Positions 21,544 through 34,100 of a DNA stretch of 64,000 bases are shown piece after piece. The stretch covers positions 11,212,001 to 11,276,000 of the forward strand of contig NC_135360.1 in NCBI RefSeq assembly GCF_051622035.1, given 5' to 3'. The notes under the pieces were generated by a model that saw only the letters and a program-made list of their open reading frames with translations, was not told the origin of the DNA and made no database searches. The translations under genes and the position numbers were made by a program. Each line of letters starts with the position of its first letter. Position 1 is the stretch's first letter. The DNA is from Arctopsyche grandis (taxonomy: Eukaryota > Arthropoda > Insecta > Trichoptera > Hydropsychidae).

Positions 21544-21742
21544 TATTTTGTTGCTCAGTGTTATTAATGCTTTTAAAATATATTTCATATACATATTGCT
21601 AAGGATGTAATAAAAATTCAAAGACGATTTGCATAATTTAAAGTTTATTTATGAAATTAATCAATAATGCGCAATAACACATTAAAAATGTTTATTATAT
21701 AAAATAGTAATCAAAGCCAAAATTAATACCCATACGAAAAAA

Positions 21743-24640
21743 CTAATCGCAAAGTTTTGTCTTGGCGAATGTTTCAGCCAATTGCAATACTTCTTGCAAA
21801 CAATTAATGTTTGGTCCGGAAGCTTGTGCGGATTCAGGTTTACCTCCTCCTTTGCCTCCCATCGGTACTGCAACTACTTGGACCCATTCAGAGGCTTTTA
21901 AGCCCTTTCCGATAGCAGATGGAGGAACAGCAGTCAGGCAGAAAATTTTACCAGTGTCCGAGTCAACGGAGAAGAACATGGCTGCTGTGTTTGGATTCAG
22001 AGATTTGACTTGTTTTAAAGCGGCATCTAAAGCTTTCGTATTGTTAAATGCTTTTAACTCCTGAACCAAAAATTTAGCTTCTGGATTGGCCAAACACAGT
22101 TCTTTTGCTTTTTCTGCAACGGTCACTAAGACTGCAGCTTTCGTAGCACGGTCCTTATCATCCAACTGCTTTTTCAAACCTTTCAAAACATTTCTAATTT
22201 CATCTTTCTTCCAATAAGGAATGACTGCATGCGACACGGTTTCTGTTAATTCAACAATTTTTTTAACAATCTCCTTTGAATCGAAATCGTTCGTATCTTT
22301 GACAATGTTACAAACAGCGTTGACTTCATTTTCGAGTACAGCCGTTCTGTTTAGAGATTTGGTAGCTTCGGGACCCGTTAAAGCGACAATGCGACGGATT
22401 CCTTTAGCTATACCTTCTTCTGAAGAAATGAGAAAATCTCCAATATGTCCAGTCTTATGTAGATGAGATCCACCACAAAATTCAACAGACGTTTGCAGAC
22501 CATCCGCTCCGGTTGGATTTGCTTCCAATTCTTCCACAGGAATATTAACAGAAACTACTCTGACTGGATCGGGATAAGTCTCATCAAACATAGCTCTGAG
22601 ACCGTTGATGGTTTTAGCTGATGCTAGTTTAATTGATTTAGCATATACTTTATGATTGTTGGTGATTATAGATTTTATCTGATCTTCAGCGTCTTTGATC
22701 TGTGCAGTAGTCATTGGACCTTTGTTTGTAAAATCGAATCGCAATCGATCGGGCATAACCAACGAGCCTCTCTGATCAGAATCATTGCCTAAAATATTAC
22801 GTAGTACTCCGTTGAGGATATGTGTTCCGGTGTGATTATTCATAACGAGTCTTCTACGTTCAGCGTCGATGTGAAGAGAAAGCTTATCGCCAATTTTCAA
22901 AGTACCTTCAACAACACCAATATGGAGAATGTAACCTCCTTTAACTTGAACGTTTTTGACTGTAAACTCGACGCTTTCGTCGCCGATTTTGACCATGTAG
23001 CCCTCGTCAAAGATTTGGCCTCCCTGTTCTGCGTAAAAACTAGTCTGGTCCAAAAGAATGCCACACGCTTGACCTGAACTTACTTCATCGACGAATTGTT
23101 TGTTATACCTTAGCCGCACTACCGTGGCAGTGCACGACTCAAAGGAGTAAGTAGCATACTTTTCATCGTCGGCTGAGTATTTATATTTGAATGAATCGTT
23201 TGTTGGAGGTACTCCTTGATTTTGCAATTCGGTGAGTGCATGAACGTCTAATTGGATGACTTCCTCTGCACCTGCGCCTTTACCTTGCGAAGTCAATTGG
23301 GCAGCCTTCTTGGCCTCATCATATCCATTCATGTTAACTTGTAGACCTTTTTCTTCACACATCAGTTGTGTCAAATCCACCGGGAAACCGTAAGTATCAT
23401 ACAATCGCCACGCAATGTCTCCGGGAACTTCCTTTCCAGTTAACTTATTGATAGTTCTATTCAAAAGATTTCTGCCTCTTGTTAAAGTTTTCAAAAATTG
23501 GACTTCTTCTTCGTTTATTATATCCATAATGGTTTGAGGGTCTCGGGTGACTTCTGGGAAAGTTTCGCCGAGCAATTCAACAACCGTATTTACTAAAGTT
23601 GCAAAAAATCCAGGCTTTGCATTCAATTTTTCAGTTGCATAACGAACAGCTCTCCTCAGGATTCTTCTTAAAACGTATCCTCTGCCAGTATTATCTGGTC
23701 GGCCTCCATCGGCAAGAGCTACAGTTAAAGTTCTGGCGTGATCTGCAAGGACTCTATAAGCCATATCCATACCGTCAACGTCTTCAGCGCCGACTTTGCC
23801 GGAATATGGACGACTTCCAGTTCCTTTTTCGATAGCTTCAAAAAGCGGCATGAATACATCAGTGTCATAATTTGCACGCTTTCCTTGAATAACTGAGACC
23901 AATCTTTCAAAACCTAATCCGCAATCAATATGCTTTTTGGGAAGTAAACGGAGAGATCCATCTGTTTCTCGGTTGAATTGAATGAATACAAGATTCCATA
24001 TTTCCAACACATCGGGGTCATCCATGTTAACAAGATGGGCAGCTTCACGACCTCCTATCCTATCAAAATGTAATTCTGAACACGGTCCACAAGGACCAGT
24101 TTCACCCATTTCCCAGAAATTATCTTTCATACTGCCTGGTAAGACGTGAGATGGAAGTATTCCTAATTTTATCCAAATCTCTTTACATTCATCATCAGGA
24201 GCGAGACCGGATTTTTCATCTCCTCCAAAGTAAGTGACGTACAATCTTTCAGATGGTAATTTCAATACTTCAGTGAGAAGTTCCCAAGCCCAGGTGCAAA
24301 TTTCTTTCTTGAAATAGTCCCCAAATGACCAATTTCCTAACATTTCGAAGAAAGTATGATGGTAGACGTCCTTTCCTACATCGTCAAGATCGTTATGCTT
24401 TCCACCTGCTCTGATACATTTTTGTGTATTGACAGTACGGACCCAACGAGCCATGTCGCTGTTCGGATCGGCGGTCCCTAAAAATATTGGCTTGAATTGA
24501 TTCATTCCGGCGTTTGCGAACAGCAACGTCGGATCATCCAATGGAATGGTCGAAGACGAGTGAACGTATTCATGCTGCTTCCCTTTGAAGAAGTCTATAA
24601 ATGCATTTCGAATTTGCTTTGCGGTCATAGAAGTATCCAT
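21743..24640 (-). CDS. AARS1: Alanyl-tRNA synthetase, cytoplasmic, single exon
   Basis: One uninterrupted frame of 965 codons (human AARS1 is 968 aa). It attaches alanine to tRNA-Ala and clears mischarged Ser/Gly. The class II catalytic core is at the N-terminus ([20 protein letters not shown], then [17 protein letters not shown]). The editing domain has the zinc-binding HTGTH motif at residues 603-607 and C722/H726 in [11 protein letters not shown]. The C-Ala domain at the end has the [13 protein letters not shown] stretch. No mitochondrial presequence is seen. The ATG at 24640 is preceded by a splice acceptor (TTTCAG|ATCAAC ATG), which implies a 5' UTR intron and an upstream non-coding exon. 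Absence of coding introns in a gene of this size is notable next to multi-exon neighbours. Confidence 0.98.
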   Translation of the reverse strand: MDTSMTAKQIRNAFIDFFKGKQHEYVHSSSTIPLDDPTLLFANAGMNQFKPIFLGTADPNSDMARWVRTVNTQKCIRAGGKHNDLDDVGKDVYHHTFFEMLGNWSFGDYFKKEICTWAWELLTEVLKLPSERLYVTYFGGDEKSGLAPDDECKEIWIKLGILPSHVLPGSMKDNFWEMGETGPCGPCSELHFDRIGGREAAHLVNMDDPDVLEIWNLVFIQFNRETDGSLRLLPKKHIDCGLGFERLVSVIQGKRANYDTDVFMPLFEAIEKGTGSRPYSGKVGAEDVDGMDMAYRVLADHARTLTVALADGGRPDNTGRGYVLRRILRRAVRYATEKLNAKPGFFATLVNTVVELLGETFPEVTRDPQTIMDIINEEEVQFLKTLTRGRNLLNRTINKLTGKEVPGDIAWRLYDTYGFPVDLTQLMCEEKGLQVNMNGYDEAKKAAQLTSQGKGAGAEEVIQLDVHALTELQNQGVPPTNDSFKYKYSADDEKYATYSFESCTATVVRLRYNKQFVDEVSSGQACGILLDQTSFYAEQGGQIFDEGYMVKIGDESVEFTVKNVQVKGGYILHIGVVEGTLKIGDKLSLHIDAERRRLVMNNHTGTHILNGVLRNILGNDSDQRGSLVMPDRLRFDFTNKGPMTTAQIKDAEDQIKSIITNNHKVYAKSIKLASAKTINGLRAMFDETYPDPVRVVSVNIPVEELEANPTGADGLQTSVEFCGGSHLHKTGHIGDFLISSEEGIAKGIRRIVALTGPEATKSLNRTAVLENEVNAVCNIVKDTNDFDSKEIVKKIVELTETVSHAVIPYWKKDEIRNVLKGLKKQLDDKDRATKAAVLVTVAEKAKELCLANPEAKFLVQELKAFNNTKALDAALKQVKSLNPNTAAMFFSVDSDTGKIFCLTAVPPSAIGKGLKASEWVQVVAVPMGGKGGGKPESAQASGPNINCLQEVLQLAETFAKTKLCD

Positions 24641-25483
24641 GTTGATCTGAAATTATAAAAATTCAAATGAGCACAACAAAAAATACTATTGTTTAATCAA
24701 CGATATCTAAATCTCATAATAATTTCAAGTGTTTGAGAAATTATAATTCAATGATGAGTCATTGAAATGTATTGTTCAAAGTCTGCCTTTTCACATACAA
24801 TGTTCATTGAAAGCAAAATCAATATTATTTGCTACATATTAAAAAAGTAGGCATACTGATTATGCAACATTTGTGCAATATCAAAAAATAATATGTATAT
24901 TATATTATATATTTGCATAACATAAACATTACATATCAACGCTAAGTATGTCAATGGTAATTAGACTATTGATTATACTTGGGGCAAACTGCCATTGGTG
25001 CAAATGCACAATTGGCAAGGAACTAGGGCAAGAAAACCTTACATTGTCCATTTAGTGTATGTATTTATAAGTACCGGCAAATTCTAACCAATGGGAAAAG
25101 TTTGGATTGAAGATTAAGGTGAATGAAATGAGTAAAGGTAACCAATCGATGGGTAAAAGGTTGCGCAGTGAAGGGCAATATTTGAGGCGTTGCTCCATAT
25201 GGCATCAGCTGATGCAATTGTGGTGCAAAGGAAAGGTGAGTCGTTGCCACGTGGTGCGGTTAAAAATGAATATTTGAGGTGTGGGGGTTCGTGGGGCTCC
25301 GGGGGCGAAGTCTCACCGGCGAGGGCGGGGCTGCTCCCTCTGCACCACGTGTCTTGAATATGTGTGAACAACTGCGTCCACTCAGACCGGCCTGTCTACA
25401 ATGCGACAGGCAAACCAGACACGCGACAGTCTATCTATTACCATGGATTCTCAAACTGTTTGCAAACTTTACACAGCTACAAT
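24641..25483 (-). promoter_or_regulatory. AARS 5' UTR intron and probable promoter region
   Basis: The AARS coding exon begins just after a 3' splice site at 24646-24648, so transcription must start further right. The GC-richer stretch at about 25,270-25,440, containing CACCACGTGT and GGGGCTCCGGGGGCG pieces, is the only promoter-like composition before the next repeat. The 5' exon boundary cannot be fixed from sequence alone. Confidence 0.4.
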
Positions 25484-25700
25484 GGTTCGGTGATTACTGG
25501 TCACAAATTACTCGTCACAAAGTCACTAAAATCTCTATAACGCAACATCTGTCAGCCGAAAAGTCCATCATAATAACGATAACTATCATAGTAACGAGAA
25601 TTTGAGTGCCATATATTGTGTATTCGCGATTTTCATGGCAAAAAATGTCTGTGACCACCCCAATGTGACGAATAGTCCAATTACCGCTACAATACCTAAA
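25484..25700 (+). mobile_element. GGTTCGGTGATTA-family element, single arm
   Basis: It begins GGTTCGGTGATTACTGGTC and continues through ATAAAATCTC-like and GCGATTTTCATGGCAAAAA blocks. These align, in opposite orientation, with 44080-43870. Only one arm is evident. No frame is present. Confidence 0.6.
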
Positions 25701-25971
25701 TTGTGCAATGTATTCGTAGTTCGTAGATTCATTTTGAATGGTGTAAAAGTGTGAATAAGTGACTAAAAATAAATCGTGCCTTTTTTTACTAATTGCCTTT
25801 ACGCATTTACAAATATGTAGCTTTATACCTTTACTAGCAGAGAAATGTAATATTAATAGAATTTGTGGCTTTAGGTGTTCTTTTGTTGTCAAGTGACATT
25901 CTGTCCACGGACAGATCTAAATAATTTTCTAAATAATCAATAATTTGATGCTTGGTGCTCGACGTGGGTTT

Positions 25972-26338
25972 GGTGCATCCGCTCTAAAATCGCCAGATTA
26001 ACAGAACGGTAGCTTTAAACGTAATTCTCGTTTTCTCGAATGATAGATTGCACATCAGATGACGAGTAACCTTTCGATGTGCACAGATGCAATTATTAAA
26101 ATTGAGTTGGATCTTTCTGGCGAGTTTAATAAGGCAAGATTCGGAACTTATCGAATCTTGCCTTATTAAACTCGCCTGAAAGATCCAACTAAATTTTAAT
26201 AATTGCATGTGTGCACATCGAAAGGTTACCCGTCATCTGATGTGCAATCTATCATTCGAGAAGATGAGAATTGCATTTAAAGCAGCCGTCCGTTAATCTG
26301 TCGTTCAATTTGTCTGGCGATTTTAGAGCGGATGCACC
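25972..26338. mobile_element. Near-perfect 367-bp palindrome (foldback MITE)
   Basis: The left arm starts GGTGCATCCGCTCTAAAATC and the right arm ends with its complement. The arms stay paired almost to the centre at about 26147 (CAAGATTCG / CGAATCTTG around a seven-base loop), with a few mismatches and one small length difference. No coding potential. The very high arm identity suggests recent origin or ongoing arm correction. Confidence 0.85.
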
Positions 26339-26344
26339 GCATCC

Positions 26345-26992
26345 GCTCGATTTATGTCCGATAAAAACTTCTCTGTTTGTTTATATTACTCGCAAGATGG
26401 GCAAGCATCGGTAAAAATTGCACAATACATTCAAAAACACACAATAAACAACATGGGATACATTTTTATAATTAAATTGATCCGATTGTATTCCGTGCGA
26501 TGTAGCGTATTTATAGAGACGTACCGCGTAAAATTGACAACAATTGTTTATTCGTAAGGGCCCCTCTATTCTTATTACATCTCTTTGTTTACTAGTGTTG
26601 TAACTAGACTTCAGCGCTGGGTTTCTATTTCCCAGGAAAGAGGGTTGATTACTATTGTTCTACAAAGCTAGAGAGCCAAATAAAAAGGTTGACAATGGTG
26701 AACCCATTTTTTGTCCAAATAGAAACCGGACGCGTGTCCTTTGATATGTCATTGCATGGGTGTTGGCATATTATGTTATTAAATAAACAAACAGTTAAAA
26801 GAAATGTGTCGGTCCTGAGTTTGATCCGCTTTTAAATATATTCAATTTAATATTTATATTTAATTGTTTAATATGAACAAAATGGTAGAAACTACCTACC
26901 TACTTAAATATAAACAATATTAAACACCAAATTAATTAATTAAATAAATTTTCAATGGAATGGCGATAAATGCCCAGAGACTTTAGCCTAAA
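26345..26992. other. Non-coding stretch
   Basis: I see no supportable gene. The block ACAAAGCTAGAGAGCCAAATAAAA (about 26663) loosely resembles sequence near 53825, suggesting shared but unrecognised repeat debris. Confidence 0.5.
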
Positions 26993-27283
26993 GCAGTGGT
27001 TCTTAACCTGGGTTCGATCGAACCCCAGTTCGAGTTAGGTTCAACAGCAACTCTTCAGAACAATAACGCTCTCAACGTTTTGGTGTCAACAAATTCTAAC
27101 GTACCCTGTTATTGCTAAGAAAGCTCTGGAGATTTTCATACCGTTTGTGAGCAATCCTTTTCGAGGATGCTGGACATAAAAACGAAGAAAAGGAACAGAC
27201 TTTATTGCGAAAATGACATGAGAGTGGCACTTGCCAAGGTTTCTGAACTGGTCTCTGAAAGGCAACAGCAGAAGTCACACTGA
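26993..27283 (+). mobile_element. Internally deleted hAT (ZBED5-like) remnant
   Basis: It opens with a hAT terminus (CAGTGGTTCTTAACCTGGG). About 120 bp later, a C-terminal transposase piece is readable: SRMLDIKTKKRNRLYCENDM, then RVALAKVSELVSERQQQKSH and a stop at 27281-27283. This is the end of the hAT dimerisation domain of ZBED5/SCAND3-like transposases. Nearly all the gene between is missing and the right end was not found. Confidence 0.7.
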
Positions 27284-27640
27284 TTTGCAGTAAATATTAA
27301 TTATTATGTTTTTGTTTTTCAAATCAAAAAGTTGAACAAGCACTGCTCCAATTTTGTGTTTAATGGTCCTAGTATACTTTCACTTCGTGATTCGTGATAT
27401 ACATAGTGTATCGATTGGTTAAATGCCTATAGCATTTTAATTTGTAGAATTTCGTGTATTGAAATTGCTCAGTAATAATAAACAATTACATAAATTAAAA
27501 TGAAAGTTAAATCTAATTTTAATCGACGTTTTGAAACGACTTTTTTGCTTTAGATAAAACTATAATTTTAAAAATGAAATATAGTAAAAGAGTTTTAATT
27601 ATGTTCAACATAAAATTTTTCACCATATTATTAAATATAA

Positions 27641-28672
27641 AGGTCTGTTCATACTTAACAGCACTGCACGACTCCGTTTCAAATATGTCATTTTATTACA
27701 TTTCTATTCATATCTACCTACAAGTCGCGGTCACGTCACGTTTACAGCAATTTGGCCGAGTGCAAGGCAAAATCGGCTTACTTATACATTAGACGATACG
27801 GCGCAATATTGCTTACATCGTATTGTCGAATACTTGCAATATGAATGCATACACGTGCATTCGTAGCTACGCGTCAGAATACAAGTCAGCAAAAATGTTT
27901 CGACGTTTGTCGAACGAAAAATGATGTATAATCACGCTGTTGTTGGAAGAAGAAGCTCCAGAAGGCAACAAAAAAGCACGGAGGCGTTTTGATGTGCATC
28001 CCATGTTAAAAAATAGAAAAACCGAAGGAGAGTTTTGGACACTGTATAAGGAGCTTGTGGATGATGGACAAAATTTTTTTGAATATTTCCGTAAAAAATT
28101 TAATTTTTTTTTAAATATTTGCGCCAAAACCATGTCGAAATATTGAACAGCTGTCAACTGTCACTATCGATAATTGGTCCAAAACAGCAAAGCGGCAGAC
28201 TCATGTCACGTAATTTGCGTGTATATTTCCACGATGGCCAAAAAAACGGATACGATACGTTGACGCATGTTGCTGTAAGGTATGAACAGGAAATGTCGGG
28301 TACTGCTGTAAGCCTGCCGTGGCGTAAACGTGACGGTTGGTATGAATATACCAGTGGCGGCTCGTCCGTATGGGCTGCGGGGCTGCAGTCCTCCCAGTAC
28401 AATACAAATGCATGATATTTTTGTCATCTACATGGGCTGCGGGGCTCTGCAGACCTCCCAGTATAGTACATATTCAAGCTATTTTTGTTTTCATTTGATC
28501 ACCGGTTTGGTTAACGAGCTACTACAGCCTGAATAATCTCTGCAGCCCCCCCACTACGAAATCTCACGAGCCGCTACTGGAATATACCCATATAAAATGT
28601 ACCAAAGAATACTTTTCGTACGGCCGGATACCTGCTGAAGTCGGTACGTGCCGATTAGGTATGAACAGACCT
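27641..28672 (+). mobile_element. PIF/Harbinger deletion derivative with TAA TSD
   Basis: The ends AGGTCTGTTCATAC and GTATGAACAGACCT are inverted repeats flanked by TAA on both sides (27638-27640 and 28673-28675), the usual 3-bp Harbinger duplication. Inside, 27940-28146 encodes a fragment like the start of a HARBI1-type transposase (RRRFDVHPMLKNRKTEGEF, then a YFR end). A 228-bp hAT MITE is inserted at 28352-28579. Most of the transposase is gone. Confidence 0.85.
28352..28579. mobile_element. Short hAT MITE (CAGTGGCGGCTCGTCC ends), perfect TSD
   Basis: It is 228 bp, with ends CAGTGGCGGCTCGTCC and ACGAGCCGCTACTG. The exact octamer GAATATAC is duplicated at 28344-28351 and 28580-28587. It is closely related along its whole length to 61471-61695 and shares ends with the longer TTF-type hAT copies. 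It inserted into the Harbinger derivative, so it is younger than that element. Confidence 0.93.
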
Positions 28673-28869
28673 TAATTCGAACGTTTCAAAAAAATATAAA
28701 TTTTGACTTTTTATTGATTTTTATAATAATGTTACATTTAAAATAATCAAAGAAGATGTTCTTATAATTTAAATTTGAATATTGGTTATGTTCGAACGAT
28801 TTGAATCATTGTCAAATGGCTTTTGAGCGCTGGTCAATCGAAACGGTGTTTAGTCTCGAATAAATATCA

Positions 28870-29166
28870 CATGTGGCAACACCGCAAACGCGCGTGTTCT
28901 GCTAGTGTGCGTCGCATGTGTGTTGGCGATAGCGGTTCTGTGTGGTGTGGTTTGTTGCGGTGCTGTACGTGCGTTGTGTTGCGGCGTTGTGTCAGTGAGA
29001 GAGTGAGCCGGTTGCGGCTGATTCGGTCGCCACGGGGGGCTCTGGGGCCGCCGGGGGCTCAGGGGGCGCAGGGGGCGCGGGGGGCTCGGGCTCGGGCTCC
29101 ACCGTCCCAGGCGTAGCGTCACGGGGGCGAGCGCGCGACTCGCGCCCCGCCGCCCCCCGCACCACC
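28870..29166 (+). promoter_or_regulatory. GC/CpG-rich 5' region of WDR82
   Basis: GC and CpG content rises sharply from about 28,880 and includes GGGGGCTCNGGGG repeats just before the start codon, in an otherwise AT-rich region. This is the presumed promoter and 5' UTR. No TATA box or initiator could be assigned with confidence. Confidence 0.5.
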
Positions 29167-30111
29167 ATGAAGCTCATCGACCAGGTGGTGCGCAGCTTCA
29201 AAGTCGCCAAAGTCTTCCGCGAGAACACCGACAAGATCAACAGCATCGACTTCTCGCCGAGCGGCGAAACCCTCATCTCCTGCTCGGAAGACGACCAGAT
29301 CGTCATCTACGACTGCGAGAAGGGCACCCAGATGATCACAGTCAACAGCAAAAAGTACGGAGTGGATCTGATACACTTCACGCACGCCAAGAACACAGCC
29401 ATCCACAGCTCCACTAAAGTAGACGACACCATTCGCTACCTGTCACTGCACGACAATAAATACATACGCTACTTTCCCGGACACACCAAGAAGGTAGTCA
29501 CGTTATGTCTGTCCCCGGTCGAAGACACTTTCTTATCGGGGTCTTTGGATAAAACCCTACGCCTTTGGGATCTGCGCTCTCCCAACTGCCAAGGTTTGAT
29601 GGCCCTGCCGGGAAGGCCGGTCGCCGCTTACGATCCAGAGGGTCTCATATTCGCCGCCGGAGTCAACTCCGAGAGCATCAAACTATACGACTTGCGCTCC
29701 TTCGAGAAAGGGCCGTTCATCACATTCAAATTAAATCAAGAAAAGGAATGCGACTGGACCGGATTGAAGTTCTCCAGAGACGGCAAGACGATGCTCATCA
29801 GCACCAACGGCTCCATCATTCGCTTAGTAGACGCTTTCCATGGCACGCCTCTGCAGACGTTTACCGGTCATTTGAACAACAAAGGCATACCGATCGAAGC
29901 CTCTTTCAGTCCCGATTCTCAATTCATCTTCAGCGGTTCGACCGATGGACGTGTCCACGTCTGGAACGCAGACACCGGCTACAAAGTTTGCGTTTTAAAC
30001 GGCGACCATCCAGCGCCGATACAGTGTGTGCAGTTCAACCCCAAGTTCATGATGCTCGCTTCGGCTTGCACGAATATGGCCTTCTGGCTGCCGACCATTG
30101 AGGACGTTTAA
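29167..30111 (+). CDS. WDR82: WDR82 (Swd2-like) WD40 protein, single exon
   Basis: The frame encodes 314 aa, the same size as vertebrate WDR82 (313). WDR82 is the chromatin-bound WD40 subunit of Set1/COMPASS H3K4 methyltransferases and of PNUTS-PP1 termination complexes, and reads Ser5-phosphorylated RNA polymerase II. Visible repeats include [40 protein letters not shown] with [36 protein letters not shown] with VWNADTG, and a final [15 protein letters not shown] blade. The start ATG sits in an ACCACC ATG context. AATAAA overlaps the stop codon. The coding sequence is uninterrupted and much richer in G and C than its flanks, which would suit either strong selection on codon use or origin by retrocopy. 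Confidence 0.98.
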   Translation: MKLIDQVVRSFKVAKVFRENTDKINSIDFSPSGETLISCSEDDQIVIYDCEKGTQMITVNSKKYGVDLIHFTHAKNTAIHSSTKVDDTIRYLSLHDNKYIRYFPGHTKKVVTLCLSPVEDTFLSGSLDKTLRLWDLRSPNCQGLMALPGRPVAAYDPEGLIFAAGVNSESIKLYDLRSFEKGPFITFKLNQEKECDWTGLKFSRDGKTMLISTNGSIIRLVDAFHGTPLQTFTGHLNNKGIPIEASFSPDSQFIFSGSTDGRVHVWNADTGYKVCVLNGDHPAPIQCVQFNPKFMMLASACTNMAFWLPTIEDV

Positions 30112-31161
30112 TAAACTTTTTGATATACAGTTATAATGTAAGAGAAGATTGATTGATTGATATGACGGATGCGATTTTTATTACGAATCCAAATAATTGT
30201 TGAAATGCTGTCACGTATTTAACGATGGATAATACAATCGATACGGTAGTATTTTGTTGACGGTTGCCGTACAAATTTTACGATTGATTTAACATATTTT
30301 CTTTTAAAAAATATATATTTTAATTTACGTGCAACAGGAGTGGGTGAAAAATAAAGTGGATGACTATAGTTTGAAATGATGAGTGTCCGTCCTTAGCAAA
30401 ACTTTTCAACAGAGCTTATATTGTTATTCAAATCAGATTCACAAAGTAATAATATTTTTGTTGTGTCATTTTAAAATATTCATTGTATGTCGAAATACAA
30501 ATCTGATTTTATTCTTGATGAGGGATGACGATATTTATGAATGCTTGTTTGTTGAATTGAATTTATCAATATTATATTATTATACTTTAAAAAACCCATT
30601 CCTGTCTAGCAATAATTTAATTTCTTTTAGAAGTGTATTTTTATCAATATGGTACAAGATTAAGTAAAAAACCGAAATTAATGACCCGAGGTCATCAAAC
30701 TAAAACTAAATGAAGATTTTTAAAAATGCTTTGGAGTGTTTTTATTTCATCCAATCTTTCTTCACGTGATGTAATTTGTTCAGATTTTTCTTATATAAAA
30801 TAAAAAAAAATGTTTACATACTGTAAATAGTTTAATTAAAGACTTTTTTTACTTAAATATATTAAACTATACAATCCACATATTTTTTAGACCATTTATT
30901 TAGGAAATTATTATAACTATTTGTCTGATGAAACTGCACACCTGTATGCAGTTCGCATAATGGACGTAACCCTCATGAGAAAAATTTCACTATTAATTTT
31001 ATAAAATTTATATAATAAACTAAATTTACGTTCACATTGTTAAAAAAAAGATTTAAATCTCACAAGGGTTAGGTTCGTTACGCAGAGCTGTGTCCATTTG
31101 TGAATTCATTTTATGATTAAAATTTCGCTAATTTTCGTTTATCAACATATCCCAACTTTGA
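30112..31161. other. WDR82 3' region and spacer to DARS2
   Basis: This is AT-rich non-coding DNA between the convergent ends of WDR82 and DARS2. I see no gene or repeat that can be supported. Confidence 0.6.
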
Positions 31162-34100
31162 TTAGACATCCGTTCGTAGTCTTTTCGGAGCTGGATCTAT
31201 TGAATCAGGTACACAAATATTGTAAACGTCCAAATCCTTTTGAGTGAGATGACTCGGCGCACCAGATAAAGGATCCCGACCTTCGTGAGATTTGGGAAAA
31301 GCTATAACTTCTCTGATGGATTCGGCGCCGCAAGCAATCGCCACCAATCTATCAATACCTGCAATAAAAAACGCACAATGTTTATAAAGTCGATATACAA
31401 ATTCGATACACTACGAAGATGATAAACTAACCGAGAGCAATTCCGGCGTGTGGAGGACAACCACTTTCAAGAGCCTTCAATAAATGTTCCAACGGCTCGG
31501 GTGAAATTTTCAACATTTCTAATACTTCTCGTTGGAGTTGACTGTTGTGTATTCTGACGGAACCTCCGGCGATTTCATTTCCAGCTAAAACCAAATCGTA
31601 TGCTAAACTGCGTACCTGAAAATAAAACATTTCAATGTTAAAAAACCGTAAAAATTCTGGTCACTGGAAAAGTGAGTCATCAATCATTCAGAAATTTGAA
31701 ACTAGTATTGTTTATTTTTTGAACATGATACTTGATGAATCGCTAGCATATGATATGATACTGTTTGCATATGATACTTGATGAATCACTAGAATGTAGG
31801 AATACCTGACTCGCTGTTTATATTATTTTCCCAAGTGATGAACCTACTATGAAATTTCAATAACATCACGAAAGATCCTTGTGGTTTACAAAGATAATGT
31901 TGTGTAAAGGTGGGTTCAGGATGCAAAGAAAGTCGCTTCACAGCATTTATTCAACGATCCCAGAGGTCCACACGGAACCACTGCTCACTCCAGAATAATC
32001 TGATCTCCTTATAAAGGACAAGTTGCACAGTGCAGCTTCCCCAATCCTTTAATGTGTCTATTGCAGTGGCGGCTCGTGATAATTTTTAGTGGCGGGGCTG
32101 CACTGAAAAGATGTCTAAAAAATGTCACCATAATTATTCTATCATGTCATGACAGGACAAAATAAGCACAATTTTTGGCGTACGACCACTTACATGTGGA
32201 TTTAAGTATTATTGAAAAAAAAACTAGCAAAATTCACCACCCATTAAAGGGGTGCGTCCAAACGCGATGAAGATTTCGAAAAATACGCTGGTACTCCAGT
32301 AAGATTGCTAAAAAAAATTCGTTCTTGCTGGTTTCGCGACGCGGATTAAAAAAAACCCCAAAACCTTTCAAAAACTTAGCCCCCTAATTCGTAACGAAAA
32401 ACATTAACCTGTTGACAATGCATCGATACATTGGTTGTTTAATCTGCCATAGCAGCTAGATAAGTTGCTTTTTTTATTTCAGCACTTATTTGTTCCCTAC
32501 ACACGTTCAAAATACAATCTAAAAGTTCATTTTGAATAGTTTTTGATGTCCCTTTAAAAACCGAAGAAGTTTTAAAATGTTTTTTTAAAGAATTGTCGAA
32601 ATTTTGTGAATATTCTAGAAGCCCCCGAAAAACTCCTGGATTTTTTGAATTATCTGTTTCATCGTGTCCCCTCATTGGAATTTCAAATTTAACGTAATCA
32701 ATAATTTTAAATAAAACATCCCGATTTTTTTTGACGTTTTCGTTATGCTTATCTATTTCCCGCCGACAAGCTTCCCAAAATCGTGAGATTACACACATTT
32801 TTTAAGTGTTCGACACTTCGTTTAAATGTTTTAAGTCAATAACTCCTGTTTTCGTCCAAGATGCTTCGCCTGGCGACTCGCCTCCAAACAAAAGACACGG
32901 ATAACAAAATAACGCGTTTTTTTCTGTATATCTCGTTAACCAATTGTATTTTTTATAAATGTCTGGATTAAATTTTCGCGAGTAACTAAAAGATCTACTA
33001 GTTGCAGGCTGTGAAATAATTAAATTGGGCGTGAGGCAGCCTAATGCTTTTATAGCGACTTTTTCGGTAAGTTCTAGTCGCGAAAAGTGCAAATTTTGTA
33101 AATATTTTACTGAATTCTTTTGTTCTTCCTTTTTTAAAAGAAAAAAAATCTTAATATATTTAAATAAAATTACGAGAAAAAGTTAAACAGATTTGAAACA
33201 AGTTTGCTGTTATCAAAATGAAAACGACTCACCGAAGATTTGATGAGGGCTCGTACACAACCAATTAAGAGTAACGAAAACGAATAAAGCTGTGATCGTG
33301 CGATTCAACTAATCAAATGTAAGATCAAGCGCGCGAAATCTTAAACAAACTGACAGATGAATGTCGTTTAACAGGCGAAGGCTGCCGACTGTCCAGCCCA
33401 AAACGGCAGAGTGAGTGAAAGAGAAAGAGCTATCTGCAGTTGCAAATAGCTCTTTCTCTTTCTCGTTCCGAAACTCCGGGCTGCGCAGCGTTCAGCGCGG
33501 CGCTGTAACACTTTACAGCCAGTACAGCAACATTTTAATTCATCTGTCACCATACAAGTTAGTGGGGTCTTCGAAACGGTCAACATTACTTACAATATCA
33601 CCCTTTTGGATATGGGTGATATTGTAAGTAATATTTACTCTGTCGAAGGCCCCAATAGTTCGTCCATCCAACTAATAAAAAAAAATATCATTAATAAATA
33701 AAATATTAAATGTATTATTAAACATATATCTTAGAATTTTATAGGAGGGGCTGCAGCCCGGCAGCCCATTAGGACGAGCCGCCACTGGTCTATTGTTTAC
33801 GCACGCACTCGACCAGGTCTGTGAGAACTCCAGCGTATCCTTTGTTCGGGCACTTATTGAGTCCCGTTAGTCTAATCCGGGGTGTCTATTGTTCACCCAT
33901 GAATACACTTACATAGACAGTGGATACTCTCTCTCATGTTCTCATGTTACAATAATATATACATATGAACGGAAAGGATGTGTATGTTTTATTGCATCGA
34001 CAAGTATGGAGTGAATATCATATGCATGCTCATTCGTACTCGATTATTTTATCTCATAAGCCGCTTAATGAATTGGACTGAAACTGTTATACATACAATA

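Noticed and set aside
29565-30101. A second, 178-codon frame within WDR82
   Set aside because: It is an out-of-frame, arginine-rich shadow of the WD40 coding sequence.
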